From CAYTMY01 sp964618075 (lineage in GTDB: Bacteria > Bacillota > Clostridia > Eubacteriales > Anaerofustaceae), in NCBI GenBank assembly GCA_964618075.1, contig CAZTZO010000002.1:115358-179357 (forward strand): 64,000 bases of DNA, given 5' to 3'. The position numbers and the translations under genes were made by a program. Shown here piece after piece: positions 18,101 to 27,209 of this stretch (the first letter of the stretch is position 1; each line of letters opens with the position of its first letter). Below the pieces are notes generated by a model, which did not search any database, was not told the origin of the DNA, and worked only from the letters and a program-made list of their open reading frames with translations.

Positions 18101-19822
18101 ATGAAAAAGACAAAAATAGTATGCACGCTCGGCCCCGCAACGGACGATGAAAGCGTTCTTAAGGATATAGCCTCAGCAGGCATGGACGTTGCAAGACTGA
18201 ACTTTTCTCACGGAACGCACGAAGAGCATCAAAAAAGGATAGATGCGATAAAGCGCTTACGAGAAGCTTACGGCTATAATATCGCAATAATGCTCGATAC
18301 AAAGGGCCCCGAAATAAGGATAAAGCAATTTGTCGATTCGGGCGTAGAGCTTAACGAAAACGACGTTTTCACTCTCTATTGTCAAGGAGATCAGAAGGGA
18401 GATAAAAACGGAGTTAGTATAACATATGATATAAGCACAAAGGTAAAAGTGGGCGATTCTATTCTTGTCGATGACGGTCTGATAAAAATGACGGTTGAAA
18501 GAATAGACAAGAAAAATGTTATCACTCGAATACAAAACGGCGGAGCGCTCACAAACAACAAGAGTCTTAATATCCCCGGTGTTGATATCCCGATGCCGGC
18601 TCTAACAAAGAAGGACAACGAGGATATTCTTTTCGGTATAAAAAATGATATAGACTTTATATCGGCTTCATTTATAAGAAGCGCATCCGACGTTCTTGCC
18701 ATACGCAGCTTTCTTGAGGATAACGATGCTGATGATATAAAGATAATCTCAAAAATAGAAAATCGTCAGGGAGTAGACAACATAGACGAAATAATCCGTT
18801 TTTCGGACGGCGTCATGGTCGCAAGAGGCGATCTCGGAGTGGAAATTCCGGCAGAGGATGTTCCCATGGTGCAGAAGAAATGCATTAAGAAGTGTAATGA
18901 AGCAGGTAAACCTGTGATAACCGCTACTCAGATGCTTGACAGCATGATACGCTCTATGCGTCCCACAAGAGCGGAGGTGGCGGACGTGGCGAACGCTGTG
19001 CTTGACGGAAGCGACGCCGTAATGCTTTCGGGAGAGACTGCTGCGGGCAAATACCCTGTGGAAGCCGTCAGTATAATGGCAAAAATCTCACACGCAGCCG
19101 AGGAGGGCTACGCAAGGATAGTCGACAGATTTTACGGTGAAGAGACTGTAACGAATATGATAAGCCATTCATCATGTCAGGCTGCAAACAAGCTTGGAGC
19201 AAAGGCTATACTGACGCCAACAGCAAGCGGTTATACTCCGAGAATGGTCGCAAAATATCGACCTTCTGCAGCGATAATCGCATTGGCGGAAAAAGAGAAG
19301 GTAAAAAGACAGCTTGCGCTCACACGCGGGGTCATTCCTTTGATGCTTGAGGAAAGGGACGACTTCGAAAGAGTTATTTCCGACGGAATAATAATGAGCA
19401 TGAATGTAGGCTATATCAACGAAGGAGACCTTGTCGTAATAACTGGCGGGCTACCTTTAAATAAAGGCGCGACCACAAACACCGTGCGCATTGAAACGGC
19501 AGGCAGATATGTGCTTCGCGGCGTTGCTGTCGGACGTATGAAAGTTAGAGGCAATCTTCTCGTATATGCAAATGGCGCAAAAATTCCTCAGGACAGTATT
19601 ATATATACGGATATTATAGATGAAAATATAAGACAGCAGAAAAAAAATATAAGTGGACTGCTAACATCTGTAAAGGGAGTGTCTTCACCATGCGCGCGTT
19701 TTGCGTTGGAAAACCATATTACGGCATTGACGTCTGTAAGCGATGATACTTTGCCTGAAGGATTGATAGAAATAGATCCGATGAGGAAAATGGCGTACAA
19801 AACTTTCGGTGATGCGCTTTAG
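18101..19822 (+). CDS. pyk: Pyruvate kinase with C-terminal extra domain
   Basis: Converts PEP and ADP to pyruvate and ATP. At 573 residues it is the longer Firmicutes type, with a catalytic barrel (KIVCTLGPAT, NFSHGTHEEH, MLDTKGPEIR, MVARGDLGVEIP, KPVITATQMLDSM) and a C-terminal PEP-utiliser-like domain from about residue 480. In that extra domain the phosphohistidine motif is degenerate: SSPCARFALE stands where TSHAA is usual, so the domain is probably structural, as in other pyruvate kinases. GGGGAAG ribosome site. Co-transcribed with pfkA. Confidence 0.95.
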   Translation: MKKTKIVCTLGPATDDESVLKDIASAGMDVARLNFSHGTHEEHQKRIDAIKRLREAYGYNIAIMLDTKGPEIRIKQFVDSGVELNENDVFTLYCQGDQKGDKNGVSITYDISTKVKVGDSILVDDGLIKMTVERIDKKNVITRIQNGGALTNNKSLNIPGVDIPMPALTKKDNEDILFGIKNDIDFISASFIRSASDVLAIRSFLEDNDADDIKIISKIENRQGVDNIDEIIRFSDGVMVARGDLGVEIPAEDVPMVQKKCIKKCNEAGKPVITATQMLDSMIRSMRPTRAEVADVANAVLDGSDAVMLSGETAAGKYPVEAVSIMAKISHAAEEGYARIVDRFYGEETVTNMISHSSCQAANKLGAKAILTPTASGYTPRMVAKYRPSAAIIALAEKEKVKRQLALTRGVIPLMLEERDDFERVISDGIIMSMNVGYINEGDLVVITGGLPLNKGATTNTVRIETAGRYVLRGVAVGRMKVRGNLLVYANGAKIPQDSIIYTDIIDENIRQQKKNISGLLTSVKGVSSPCARFALENHITALTSVSDDTLPEGLIEIDPMRKMAYKTFGDAL

Positions 19823-19886
19823 TAGGCGTAAGTGTGAAATTATCAAAGAAAAGTGTATATTTGCAACGAAATTAACTGCAAAAGTG

Positions 19887-19915
19887 TTGACAGAAAAGGC
19901 TTTTTTTTGTATTAT
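19887..19915 (+). promoter_or_regulatory. Consensus promoter for the L13-S9 operon
   Basis: TTGACA (19887-19892) and TATTAT (19910-19915) are 17 bases apart, very near consensus. Transcription would begin near 19922 and leave a ~60-base leader before the ATG at 19985. I could not confirm a ribosomal-protein leader fold in it. Confidence 0.8.
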
Positions 19916-19984
19916 TGTCTTTGGCTCTGCTCTTTTCGATTAGCCCCGAAACAGAACACGCCGCTAAATGTTTGGAGGATTATT

Positions 19985-20428
19985 ATGTTTACGAAAACAA
20001 CAATGATTGCCAAACCCGACCAAATAGAAAAAAAATGGTATGTTATCGATGCGCAGGATGTAGTCCTCGGCAGATTAGCAAGCGAAGTCGCCGCTATTCT
20101 CAGAGGTAAAAACAAGCCTTACTACACTCCGAATATCGATACCGGGGATTATGTAATCGTTATAAATGCAGCCAAAGTAAAGCTTACAGGCAAAAAGCTC
20201 GAACAGAAAAACGCTTATTCGTATTCCGGTTATCCCGGAGGACTTAAAGCAAGATCCTATAAGGACCTCATGAATGATAAACCTGAATTTGTAGTTGAGA
20301 AGGCAATCAAGGGAATGCTTCCTCATAACAAGCTCGGCAGCGCTCAGTTCAAAAAACTCCATGTATATGCAGGAAGCGAGCACGACAATGAAGCTCAAAA
20401 GCCCGAAACATATACATTGAAAGGTTAG
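19985..20428 (+). CDS. rplM: 50S ribosomal protein L13
   Basis: 147-residue large-subunit protein. KKWYVIDAQDVVLGRLAS, NAAKVKLTGKK, YSGYPGG and AIKGMLPHNKLG are all L13 hallmarks. The frame extends 44 codons upstream, but ATG 19985 is preceded by TTGGAGGA at normal spacing and lies downstream of the promoter. It is the first gene of the universal rplM-rpsI pair. Confidence 0.97.
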   Translation: MFTKTTMIAKPDQIEKKWYVIDAQDVVLGRLASEVAAILRGKNKPYYTPNIDTGDYVIVINAAKVKLTGKKLEQKNAYSYSGYPGGLKARSYKDLMNDKPEFVVEKAIKGMLPHNKLGSAQFKKLHVYAGSEHDNEAQKPETYTLKG

Positions 20429-20439
20429 GTGAATAGAAT

Positions 20440-20829
20440 ATGGCGCAGCAGATAATGGCGACAGGAAGAAGAAAAACCTCGGTCGCCAGAGTTATCCTCA
20501 AAGAAGGAAACGGTAAATTTACAGTAAACGGCAAAGATATAAACGAATATTTCAAAATGGGAACACTCATCCTTATAGCAAAGCAGCCGCTCGCACTCAC
20601 AGCGACCGAAGCCAAATATGATATAAGTGTCAACGTATTCGGAGGCGGTTTTACAGGACAGGCAGGAGCGGTTCGTCAAGGAATTTCCAGAGCGCTTGTG
20701 CTTATGGATCCCACATTAAAGGCTGAAATAAAGAAAGCCGGTTTCTTAACAAGAGACAGCAGAATGGTAGAACGTAAGAAATACGGTCTCAAAAAAGCCC
20801 GTAAAGCCCCACAATTTTCAAAGAGATAG
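20440..20829 (+). CDS. rpsI: 30S ribosomal protein S9
   Basis: 129-residue small-subunit protein. TGRRKTSVARVIL at the N-terminus, GGGFTGQAGAVRQGISRAL in the centre and the C-terminal KARKAPQFSKR tail are conserved; the tail reaches the P-site tRNA. It begins 11 bases after rplM. The terminator-bearing repeats that follow probably end this operon. Confidence 0.97.
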   Translation: MAQQIMATGRRKTSVARVILKEGNGKFTVNGKDINEYFKMGTLILIAKQPLALTATEAKYDISVNVFGGGFTGQAGAVRQGISRALVLMDPTLKAEIKKAGFLTRDSRMVERKKYGLKKARKAPQFSKR

Positions 20830-20854
20830 TATTATGTGCGAATGCATGAAAAGG

Positions 20855-20886
20855 ACCCTTGGGAAGCTTGCTTTCCAAGGGTTTTT
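20855..20886 (+). terminator. Intrinsic terminator in repeat copy 1 (end of rpsI operon)
   Basis: 12-bp stem ACCCTTGGGAAG / CTTTCCAAGGGT (one G-U pair), loop CTTG, followed by TTTT. It lies 26 bases after the rpsI stop. Confidence 0.85.
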
Positions 20887-20890
20887 AAAA

Positions 20891-20990
20891 NNNNNNNNNN
20901 NNNNNNNNNNNNNNNNNNNNNNNNNNNNNNNNNNNNNNNNNNNNNNNNNNNNNNNNNNNNNNNNNNNNNNNNNNNNNNNNNNNNNNNNNN
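20891..20990. other. Assembly gap (100 N)
   Basis: Exactly 100 undetermined bases. The repeat context on both sides explains why assembly failed. The length is the usual placeholder and should not be taken as measured. Confidence 0.97.
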
Positions 20991-21001
20991 GCATGAAAAG
21001 G

Positions 21002-21033
21002 ACCCTTGGGAAGCTTGCTTTCCAAGGGTTTTT
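21002..21033 (+). terminator. Intrinsic terminator in repeat copy 2
   Basis: Same stem, loop and T-tract as in copy 1, just after the assembly gap. Confidence 0.8.
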
Positions 21034-21147
21034 AAAATGCATAAGGATAAAATACGCCAAATGAGCGAGAATCAATAAGGATTCGAGCCAAAGGCGTATT
21101 GGCACATAATACGTAACACAAAATAAAAGTGCGAATGCATGAAAAGG

Positions 21148-21179
21148 ACCCTTGGGAAGCTTGCTTTCCAAGGGTTTTT
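21148..21179 (+). terminator. Intrinsic terminator in repeat copy 3
   Basis: Identical hairpin (21148-21175) and T-run, 146 bases after copy 2. Confidence 0.8.
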
Positions 21180-21404
21180 AAAATGCATAAGAATAAAATA
21201 CGCCAAATGAGCGAGAATCAATAAGATTCGAGCGTTTAATACGCCGAGTAAAGAAATCTTAATATACTTATTTATAAAGATGTGCTACAATAGCAATATA
21301 GTTAATCGTTACGGCTGTAAAATATTTATCGCAGCTTTTGTTTTATTTTAATCTTTCTTTAATCAAAGCGTGGTATATTATATATCAAGATATAATGGAG
21401 TAGT

Positions 21405-22403
21405 ATGAACATACGCGAAGATAAGTATAAAACCGAAGAGTTGATCCTCAGTACATATGCGCAAAAGTCCGTTGATTCGAAGGGGCGTGAAATATTTGAG
21501 GAGGAATGTCCTGTACGTACATGCTTTGAGCGTGACAGAGACAGAATAATCCATTGCGGCTCATTTAGAAGATTGAAGGACAAAACTCAGGTTTTCATTT
21601 TCCCAAACAGTGATAACCTGCGCACCCGTTTGACGCACACGCTTGAGGTTTCTCAGATCGCAAGAAGTATAGCGCGGGCGCTGCATATGAATGAAACTCT
21701 TACCGAAGCAATCTCTTTAGGGCATGATCTTGGACATACACCCTTCGGACATACCGGAGAAGCCGCCCTTGCAAGCGTCATGCCGGGCTTTGAGCATAAC
21801 CTCCAAAGTTTGCGTATAGTAAAGACACTTGAAAACGGCAAGGGCTTAAATCTGACATATGAAGTAAGAGACGGTATAAAAAACCACTGCACAGGCTACA
21901 CCCCATCTACGCTTGAGGGTAAAATAACGAATATATCCGATAAAATAGCTTATATAAATCATGACGTCGAGGATTCGTTGAGAAGCGGAGTATTGAAAAA
22001 GACGGATATCCCGAAAAAGTATACTGAGCTATTGGGAAGCACAAGCTCTAAACGGATAAATACTATGGTAACGGACGTAGTAGAGAACAGCATTGGAAAA
22101 AACGATATAATAAAAAGTGCGGCGATACGTGAAGCTACAGACGATTTACGTGCATTTTTGTTTGAACATGTATATCTTACGACAGACGGAAAGAGAGAAG
22201 AAAAGAAGGCTTTTGATATGGTCGTAAGATTGTTTGAGTATTACGCTCTTCATCCTTATGAGATGCCTAATGAATATATCAAACGCGGAGAAGAGGGAGA
22301 AATGAACGTATCTGTTGCCGACTATATAGCGGGAATGACAGATAATTACGCTTTGCAAACATATACAAAATTATTTTTGCCAAGCACTCACATGATGTTT
22401 TAG
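21405..22403 (+). CDS. dgt: dGTP triphosphohydrolase-like HD protein
   Basis: Predicted deoxynucleoside triphosphate triphosphohydrolase. The HD-domain metal ligands are visible: RLTHTLEVSQIA, GHDLGHTPFGHTGE (~105) and INHDVEDS (~187). The 332-residue length fits the short Firmicutes type. KKYTELLGS and FLFEHVY in the C-terminal half are family-typical. It precedes dnaG by 16 bases. The dgt-dnaG-rpoD order is the Clostridia form of the macromolecular synthesis operon. Confidence 0.9.
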   Translation: MNIREDKYKTEELILSTYAQKSVDSKGREIFEEECPVRTCFERDRDRIIHCGSFRRLKDKTQVFIFPNSDNLRTRLTHTLEVSQIARSIARALHMNETLTEAISLGHDLGHTPFGHTGEAALASVMPGFEHNLQSLRIVKTLENGKGLNLTYEVRDGIKNHCTGYTPSTLEGKITNISDKIAYINHDVEDSLRSGVLKKTDIPKKYTELLGSTSSKRINTMVTDVVENSIGKNDIIKSAAIREATDDLRAFLFEHVYLTTDGKREEKKAFDMVVRLFEYYALHPYEMPNEYIKRGEEGEMNVSVADYIAGMTDNYALQTYTKLFLPSTHMMF

Positions 22404-22419
22404 TGAAAGGAAAGAATAT

Positions 22420-24213
22420 TTGAGGATATCGGACGAATTTAAATATAAGGTTATAGACGTTACAGATATCGTGCAGTTAATAGGCAGATATACTCGATTA
22501 ACAAAAAAAGGAGCGCGGTATTTCGGGCTTTGCCCGTTTCCTGAGCATTCAGAAAAAACACCGAGCTTTTCCGTTGAACCCGGTAAACAGTTGTATTATT
22601 GCTTTGGGTGTCACAAAGGCGGCAATGCCATTGATTTTGTTATGGAAATGTTTAAATATTCGTATCCCGAGGCAATAGAATTTCTTGCTCAGCAGGCAAA
22701 TTTGCCTATGGAGTTTGAGAAATATGACGCTCAAAGCGAAAGCAGATACACTCAGAGAAAAATGATATACGAGCTGAACCGACAGGCAGGCAACTATTAT
22801 TATAAAAATCTTGTTCATAATAAAAAGGCGCTTTCCTATCTTTACGAGCGCAACATCAGTGTAAACGCCATAAAGGAATTCGGATTGGGGCTTTCCTGTG
22901 GTGGGGACGAATTGTGCCGTTTCCTTTTAAATAAAGGTATAAATAAGGAAGATATCCTCACGGCAAACCTTGCAAGGAACACTAACGGCAGACTGTATGA
23001 TTATTTTCGCAATAGGATAATGTTTCCGATACTTGATGTAACGAATAATATAGTCGGCTTTGGCGGCAGGGTGACAGACGATACGCTTCCTAAATATCTT
23101 AATTCACCCGAAAATGTTGCTTTTTATAAAAACAGCACTCTTTACAACTTAAACAAAGCAAAAAACGCTCTAAACGAAAATGCGCCGCTTATAGTTGTCG
23201 AGGGCTATATGGACGTTATATCGCTTTATGATAAAGGGGTAAAAAACGTATGCGCAACTCTCGGAACGGCACTTGGCGAACGTCATGCGAAGCTTTTAAA
23301 GCGATACACCGAAAATGTCGTTTTGTGCTATGACGGCGACAAAGCGGGACGTACTTCGGCTGTAAGAGGCTCTCAGATACTAAAAAACGAGGCTTTGAGC
23401 GTGAAGGTATTGGTTTTACCTGAAAAGCACGACCCGGACAGCTATATCAGAGAGTACGGCAGAAAAGCCTTTGAGAAGTGTGTCTCAGAAGCGACCTATA
23501 CGACGGACTTTATAATAAATGAGCTTGAAGGAAAATTTGATCTTAACGACGTAGAGCAGAGAAAGAAATTTTTATATGAAGCGTGCGACGAAGTGTCGAA
23601 CATGAACGATGAGATAAAATGGGATCATTACGCCAAGCTGTTGAGCGAGAAAACCTCTGTGGCGTTTTCCACTGTAAAGAGACTTATTGTAAAGCTCTCT
23701 AAAAAAGACACCACAAAAGCAAATACAAACCCCTATAAAAATGGGGAAAATATACTTAACGATGAGATAGCCATTGATCCTCAGCGTGAGGCATCGGAAA
23801 AAATGCAGACTGCCGTCTTAAAATTTGTTATGAATGGATATTTGAATTACAGAGTATTTCTTAAATGCGGAGGCGACGAGTCTTTATTTTCCGGCGAATA
23901 TTCACTTCTTTTCCACGAAATTGAAGAGCTTTATGCTATAGATGAAAAAGTTGACATATTTCAAAAAATTATATATAATAATAAGGTTACACATTCCGCA
24001 GGACAAGTCGGAGCTTGCGAAGAAGAAATCACACCCGACGAAATATGTGTATATGTATCTAAGCTCAAAGAGGATATGTATGAAGCCATGTTGACCGGTT
24101 TAAAGAAAAAAATGCAAATGCAAAACGTAAAAGGAACCGAAAACGAGGCAATGCTGCTCAAAGAGTATAGCTACATAAAAACAAAACTGCTGGAATTGAA
24201 ATCGGAGGCTTAA
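22420..24213 (+). CDS. dnaG: DNA primase
   Basis: Synthesises RNA primers at the replication fork. The 597 residues contain an N-terminal zinc-binding domain, a TOPRIM core with VVEGYMDVISLY (~260) and YDGDKAGR (~305), and a C-terminal DnaB-binding region. TTG start at 22420 preceded by AAAGGAAAG; no better ATG is available before the conserved EFKYKVIDVTDIV. The zinc motif is odd: Cys38 is followed by PFPEH, so the His is four residues away rather than the usual two (CPFH). The other ligands, Cys61 and Cys64, are spaced normally. Confidence 0.95.
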   Translation: MRISDEFKYKVIDVTDIVQLIGRYTRLTKKGARYFGLCPFPEHSEKTPSFSVEPGKQLYYCFGCHKGGNAIDFVMEMFKYSYPEAIEFLAQQANLPMEFEKYDAQSESRYTQRKMIYELNRQAGNYYYKNLVHNKKALSYLYERNISVNAIKEFGLGLSCGGDELCRFLLNKGINKEDILTANLARNTNGRLYDYFRNRIMFPILDVTNNIVGFGGRVTDDTLPKYLNSPENVAFYKNSTLYNLNKAKNALNENAPLIVVEGYMDVISLYDKGVKNVCATLGTALGERHAKLLKRYTENVVLCYDGDKAGRTSAVRGSQILKNEALSVKVLVLPEKHDPDSYIREYGRKAFEKCVSEATYTTDFIINELEGKFDLNDVEQRKKFLYEACDEVSNMNDEIKWDHYAKLLSEKTSVAFSTVKRLIVKLSKKDTTKANTNPYKNGENILNDEIAIDPQREASEKMQTAVLKFVMNGYLNYRVFLKCGGDESLFSGEYSLLFHEIEELYAIDEKVDIFQKIIYNNKVTHSAGQVGACEEEITPDEICVYVSKLKEDMYEAMLTGLKKKMQMQNVKGTENEAMLLKEYSYIKTKLLELKSEA

Positions 24214-24219
24214 ATTTTC

Positions 24220-25377
24220 ATGGATGAAAAACCGACAATAACGATTGAAGAACTTTTACAAAAGAACGACGACTTAAAGGTAAGGATAGATAGCCTTAAA
24301 AAGAAAACCAAGTCGGCGGGAAAGATTCCGTTTGACGAATTTGCTTCGTCCATGGACGGTGTTACGCTCAGTGACGAGGAAAGTGAAATCGTACTGGATT
24401 ATCTTACAAAGGAATCTGTTGTCAGTCTCGACCAATACGCCGAGGAGCTCTTAAAAGAGGACGACGATATTCTTTTATCTGAAAATTCCGAAAGCTCAGA
24501 AGATTCGAGCGCACCAAGTGTAAAGGACGAGGTAAGCGATTACGAAGGAATAAATATAAACGACCCTGTAAGAATGTATTTAAAAGAGATCGGTAAGGTC
24601 AATCTGCTTACGGCAGCTGAAGAGGTAGATCTTGCCAAACGCATAGAGCAGGGCGATGTTGACGCGCGCAAAACACTTACGAATGCAAATCTAAGGCTTG
24701 TGGTAAGTATAGCTAAAAGATATGTAGGTAAAGGAATGGCTTTCCTTGATTTGATACAGGAGGGCAATCTGGGGCTGTTAAAGGCAGTTGAGAAATTTGA
24801 CTATACAAAGGGATATAAATTCAGCACATACGCCACATGGTGGATCAGACAGGCGATAACCAGAGCAATAGCAGATCAGGCGCGTACCATAAGAATACCC
24901 GTTCACATGGTTGAAACCATAAACAAAATAATGAGAACTTCAAGAGTTCTTGTACAGGAGCTCGGACGCGACCCCACAACTGCGGAAATTGCCGCAAAGC
25001 TTTCGATGACAGAAGAAAGAGTTACGGAGATACTCAAGATAGCGCAGGATCCTGTTTCTCTCGAAACGCCGATCGGTGAGGAAGAGGACAGCCATTTGGG
25101 AGATTTTATTCCCGATGAGGACGCGCTTGCACCGGACGAGGTTGCAAGCTATATGTTGCTTCGCGAACAGCTTTTTGAGGTTTTAGGCACTTTAACAGAG
25201 AGAGAATCAAAGGTGTTGATTCTAAGATTTGGACTTGAAGAGGGAAGACCACGCACTCTTGAGGAGGTCGGAGAGATATTCAACGTCACAAGGGAGAGAA
25301 TCAGACAGATCGAAGCAAAGGCACTTCGAAAGCTGCGTCATCCGACGAGAAGTAAAAAGCTGAAGGATTTTTTATAA
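24220..25377 (+). CDS. rpoD: RNA polymerase primary sigma factor (sigma A)
   Basis: 385-residue housekeeping sigma factor. A short acidic N-terminal region 1.1 is followed by region 1.2 (DPVRMYLKEIGK), region 2 (NLRLVVSIAKRYVGKGM, DLIQEGNLGL, KFSTYATWWIRQAITRA), region 3 (RIPVHMVETINK) and region 4 (EEVGEIFNVTRERIRQIEAKALRKLRHP). It begins 6 bases after dnaG, so the two are surely co-transcribed. The many TTGACA/TATAAT promoters in the window agree with it. Confidence 0.97.
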   Translation: MDEKPTITIEELLQKNDDLKVRIDSLKKKTKSAGKIPFDEFASSMDGVTLSDEESEIVLDYLTKESVVSLDQYAEELLKEDDDILLSENSESSEDSSAPSVKDEVSDYEGININDPVRMYLKEIGKVNLLTAAEEVDLAKRIEQGDVDARKTLTNANLRLVVSIAKRYVGKGMAFLDLIQEGNLGLLKAVEKFDYTKGYKFSTYATWWIRQAITRAIADQARTIRIPVHMVETINKIMRTSRVLVQELGRDPTTAEIAAKLSMTEERVTEILKIAQDPVSLETPIGEEEDSHLGDFIPDEDALAPDEVASYMLLREQLFEVLGTLTERESKVLILRFGLEEGRPRTLEEVGEIFNVTRERIRQIEAKALRKLRHPTRSKKLKDFL

Positions 25378-25385
25378 AAACATAT

Positions 25386-25424
25386 AAAATGAGGCAAGCC
25401 AAAAATAGCGAGCCTCATTTTCTT
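25386..25424. terminator. Bidirectional terminator between rpoD and galM
   Basis: 10-bp stem AAAATGAGGC / GCCTCATTTT (25386-25395 and 25412-25421) with a 16-base loop that can pair further. It lies between convergent genes and has T-runs on both strands. Confidence 0.8.
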
Positions 25425-25438
25425 TAAATAAATATAAA

Positions 25439-26461
25439 TTAGAGTCTTTCAAACGAATACTCGGTACTCTGTTTAAATACTTCGTTGGGTAAAAGTAAAA
25501 CAGAAGGAAACTGTGGGTGGTGCATACTGTCGGGAAAGTGCTGCGTTTCAAGACAGACGCCGGCGTATTTTTCATAAATAACGTTATTTAAGCCTTTCCT
25601 TACAGATATATGATTTCCTGTATAAAGCATCAATGCCGGCTGCGTTGTGAAACAGCGTAGCCTTAACTTACTTTCATTACTTACAAGCTCTGCGGCTAAA
25701 TCCGAATTATTCTTATTTAAAACATAATTACAGTCGTAACCGCATGTCTTTTTAAGCTCCTTGCAATCAATATATTCTCCGATGGTATGAAAATCCGAAA
25801 AATCAAAGGGTGTATCTTTAAGTGGAAGGATTTTGCCCGTTGGAATCATTTCACTATCTGTAGGCGTATACTCTTGTGAATACAGCTTTAACAGATGTGA
25901 AGTTACGCTTGGAATGCTGCATAGATTGAAATATATATGGTTAGTTAGATTTATATATGTTGCAGCATTTGTTTTTGCTTCATATTTTATTAAAAGAGAC
26001 GAATCCTTGAAGGTATAAGTAACGCATACTAGCATGTCGGCGGGAAAGCCTTCTTCTTTGTCGGGTGAAAAATATGTAAATTTAACGCTGGCTTCATCGA
26101 CTATCTCATAATTCCATATTCGTTTGTCAAAACCGCATTTGCCTCCGTGAAGAGTATTGTTTCTTTCATTTCTGGATAGCTCGTAATAGGAATCTCTTAT
26201 ATTAAAACAAGCGCCTTTTATTCTGTTGGCATATCTGCCGATAGTGGCACCGAAGCAACCGTCGTTGTTAATATATTCGTTTAAACTGTCGTAGCCTAAA
26301 ACGACATCCTGCAATTTATTATGCCCGTTGATTACCTTCATGCGACGCACGCTTGCGCCGTAATTAATAAGTTCCACGTATTCTTTGTTTTCATTTTCTA
26401 TATGAAAAACATAGATATTGTCACACTCAGGTATTGATGCGAATAATTGTTTTGTTATCAT
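25439..26461 (-). CDS. galM: Aldose 1-epimerase (galactose mutarotase)
   Basis: Interconverts alpha and beta anomers of aldohexoses. The 340 residues contain GYDSLNEYINNDGCFGATIGRYANRI, NTLHGGKCGFDKRIW, LTNHIYFNL with the acid His, and CLETQHFPDS with the catalytic Glu near the C-terminus. It is the last gene of the obg-nadD-yqeK-SDR run, 7 bases after the SDR gene. No other galactose genes are nearby. Confidence 0.9.
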   Translation of the reverse strand: MITKQLFASIPECDNIYVFHIENENKEYVELINYGASVRRMKVINGHNKLQDVVLGYDSLNEYINNDGCFGATIGRYANRIKGACFNIRDSYYELSRNERNNTLHGGKCGFDKRIWNYEIVDEASVKFTYFSPDKEEGFPADMLVCVTYTFKDSSLLIKYEAKTNAATYINLTNHIYFNLCSIPSVTSHLLKLYSQEYTPTDSEMIPTGKILPLKDTPFDFSDFHTIGEYIDCKELKKTCGYDCNYVLNKNNSDLAAELVSNESKLRLRCFTTQPALMLYTGNHISVRKGLNNVIYEKYAGVCLETQHFPDSMHHPQFPSVLLLPNEVFKQSTEYSFERL

Positions 26462-26468
26462 GCTCGCC

Positions 26469-27209
26469 TCAAATATAGAATCCGCCGTTCACTCCTATTA
26501 CCTGTCCGGTAATAAAAGAAGCTTGTTCACTTGCCAGATAATACACACTCTTTGCGACCTCTTCGGGGTTGCCGAGTCTGCAAAGAGGGGTTCCCTCCTT
26601 CAATTCGTCAAGCTCTTCATTTGAGAATGATGATAACATATCGGTCATTATTACTCCGGGACAAATACAGTTGACTCTGATATTACTCGGGCCAAGCTCC
26701 TTAGCAAGGGCTTTACTCATACCAAGCAGTCCTGCTTTGGCTGCCGAATAATCGACCTCGCAGGAGCCTCCTGTCTGAGCCCAAACAGAAGATATAAATA
26801 TAATATTACCATTTTTTTCGCTTATCATATCTTTAATAAAACGCTTTGTCACTCTGAAAGCTCCGCTTAAATTTGTGTCGATCATTTCGTCCCAGTCATC
26901 CTCTGATATATCGCAGAAAAGTCTCTGGGCACTTATTGCGGCATTGTTGACTAATGTGTCCACAAAGCCAAAGCGTTCTGTTGCTTCATCATATACTGCA
27001 TTTATCTCGTTTACTTTGCGTACGTCAAGCTTAAGGTACAATACATCAGCGTCGTAAAGTGCTTTTAATTCTTCGGATAGTTCATGAGCCTTATCAATAC
27101 TTTTGTTGTATGTTAACATTACATTATAACCGTTTTTGGCAAATTCTTTTGTTATAGCCGCACCGATTCCTTTTGCGCCTCCGGTTATTAGAACAGTTCT
27201 TTTTTTCAT
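26469..27209 (-). CDS. FabG-like short-chain dehydrogenase/reductase
   Basis: 246-residue classical SDR. TGGAKGIGAAI binds NAD(P), NNAAIS is the structural motif, ISSVWAQTGGSCEVDYSAAKAG contains the Ser and YxxxK catalytic residues, and GVNGGFYI ends the protein. It could be a 3-oxoacyl-ACP reductase, but an isolated copy with no fatty-acid genes around leaves the substrate open. It overlaps yqeK by 4 bases (ATGA). In many Firmicutes the ribosome silencing factor rsfS occupies this position. Confidence 0.8.
   Translation of the reverse strand: MKKRTVLITGGAKGIGAAITKEFAKNGYNVMLTYNKSIDKAHELSEELKALYDADVLYLKLDVRKVNEINAVYDEATERFGFVDTLVNNAAISAQRLFCDISEDDWDEMIDTNLSGAFRVTKRFIKDMISEKNGNIIFISSVWAQTGGSCEVDYSAAKAGLLGMSKALAKELGPSNIRVNCICPGVIMTDMLSSFSNEELDELKEGTPLCRLGNPEEVAKSVYYLASEQASFITGQVIGVNGGFYI

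Larger units (their letters stand above)
20836..21235. repeat. Tandem ~146-bp repeats with terminator hairpins, interrupted by gap
   Basis: At least three copies of a unit begin GTGCGAATGCATGAAAAGG at 20836 and 21129, with a middle copy seen from GCATGAAAAGG at 20991. The distance between the second and third copies is 146 bases. Each copy contains the same hairpin with T-tract, a TGCAT...ATGCA outer repeat and, downstream, AATACGCC...GAGCGAGAATCAATAAG. The second copy also ends with GGCGTATT, which can pair with AATACGCC. The third copy diverges after GATTCGAGCG. The assembly gap falls inside the first copy, so the true copy number may be higher. Confidence 0.9.

Noticed and set aside
17419..18183. 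254-codon antisense frame across pfkA and the start of pyk
   Set aside because: It spans two conserved genes on the other strand and shows no domain.
19916..19984. Possible L13 leader RNA (autoregulatory element)
   Set aside because: The leader is only about 60 bases, and I could not fold it convincingly into the known L13 leader.
20891..20990. The gap length nearly completes one 146-147-base repeat period
   Set aside because: 100 N is a standard scaffolding placeholder, so the agreement is probably accidental and gives no evidence for copy number.
20847..21064. Repeated short ORF (MKRTLGKLAFQGFLK...) inside each repeat unit
   Set aside because: The reading frame follows the arms of the terminator hairpin, has no ribosome site, and its identity between copies is explained by the DNA repeat itself.
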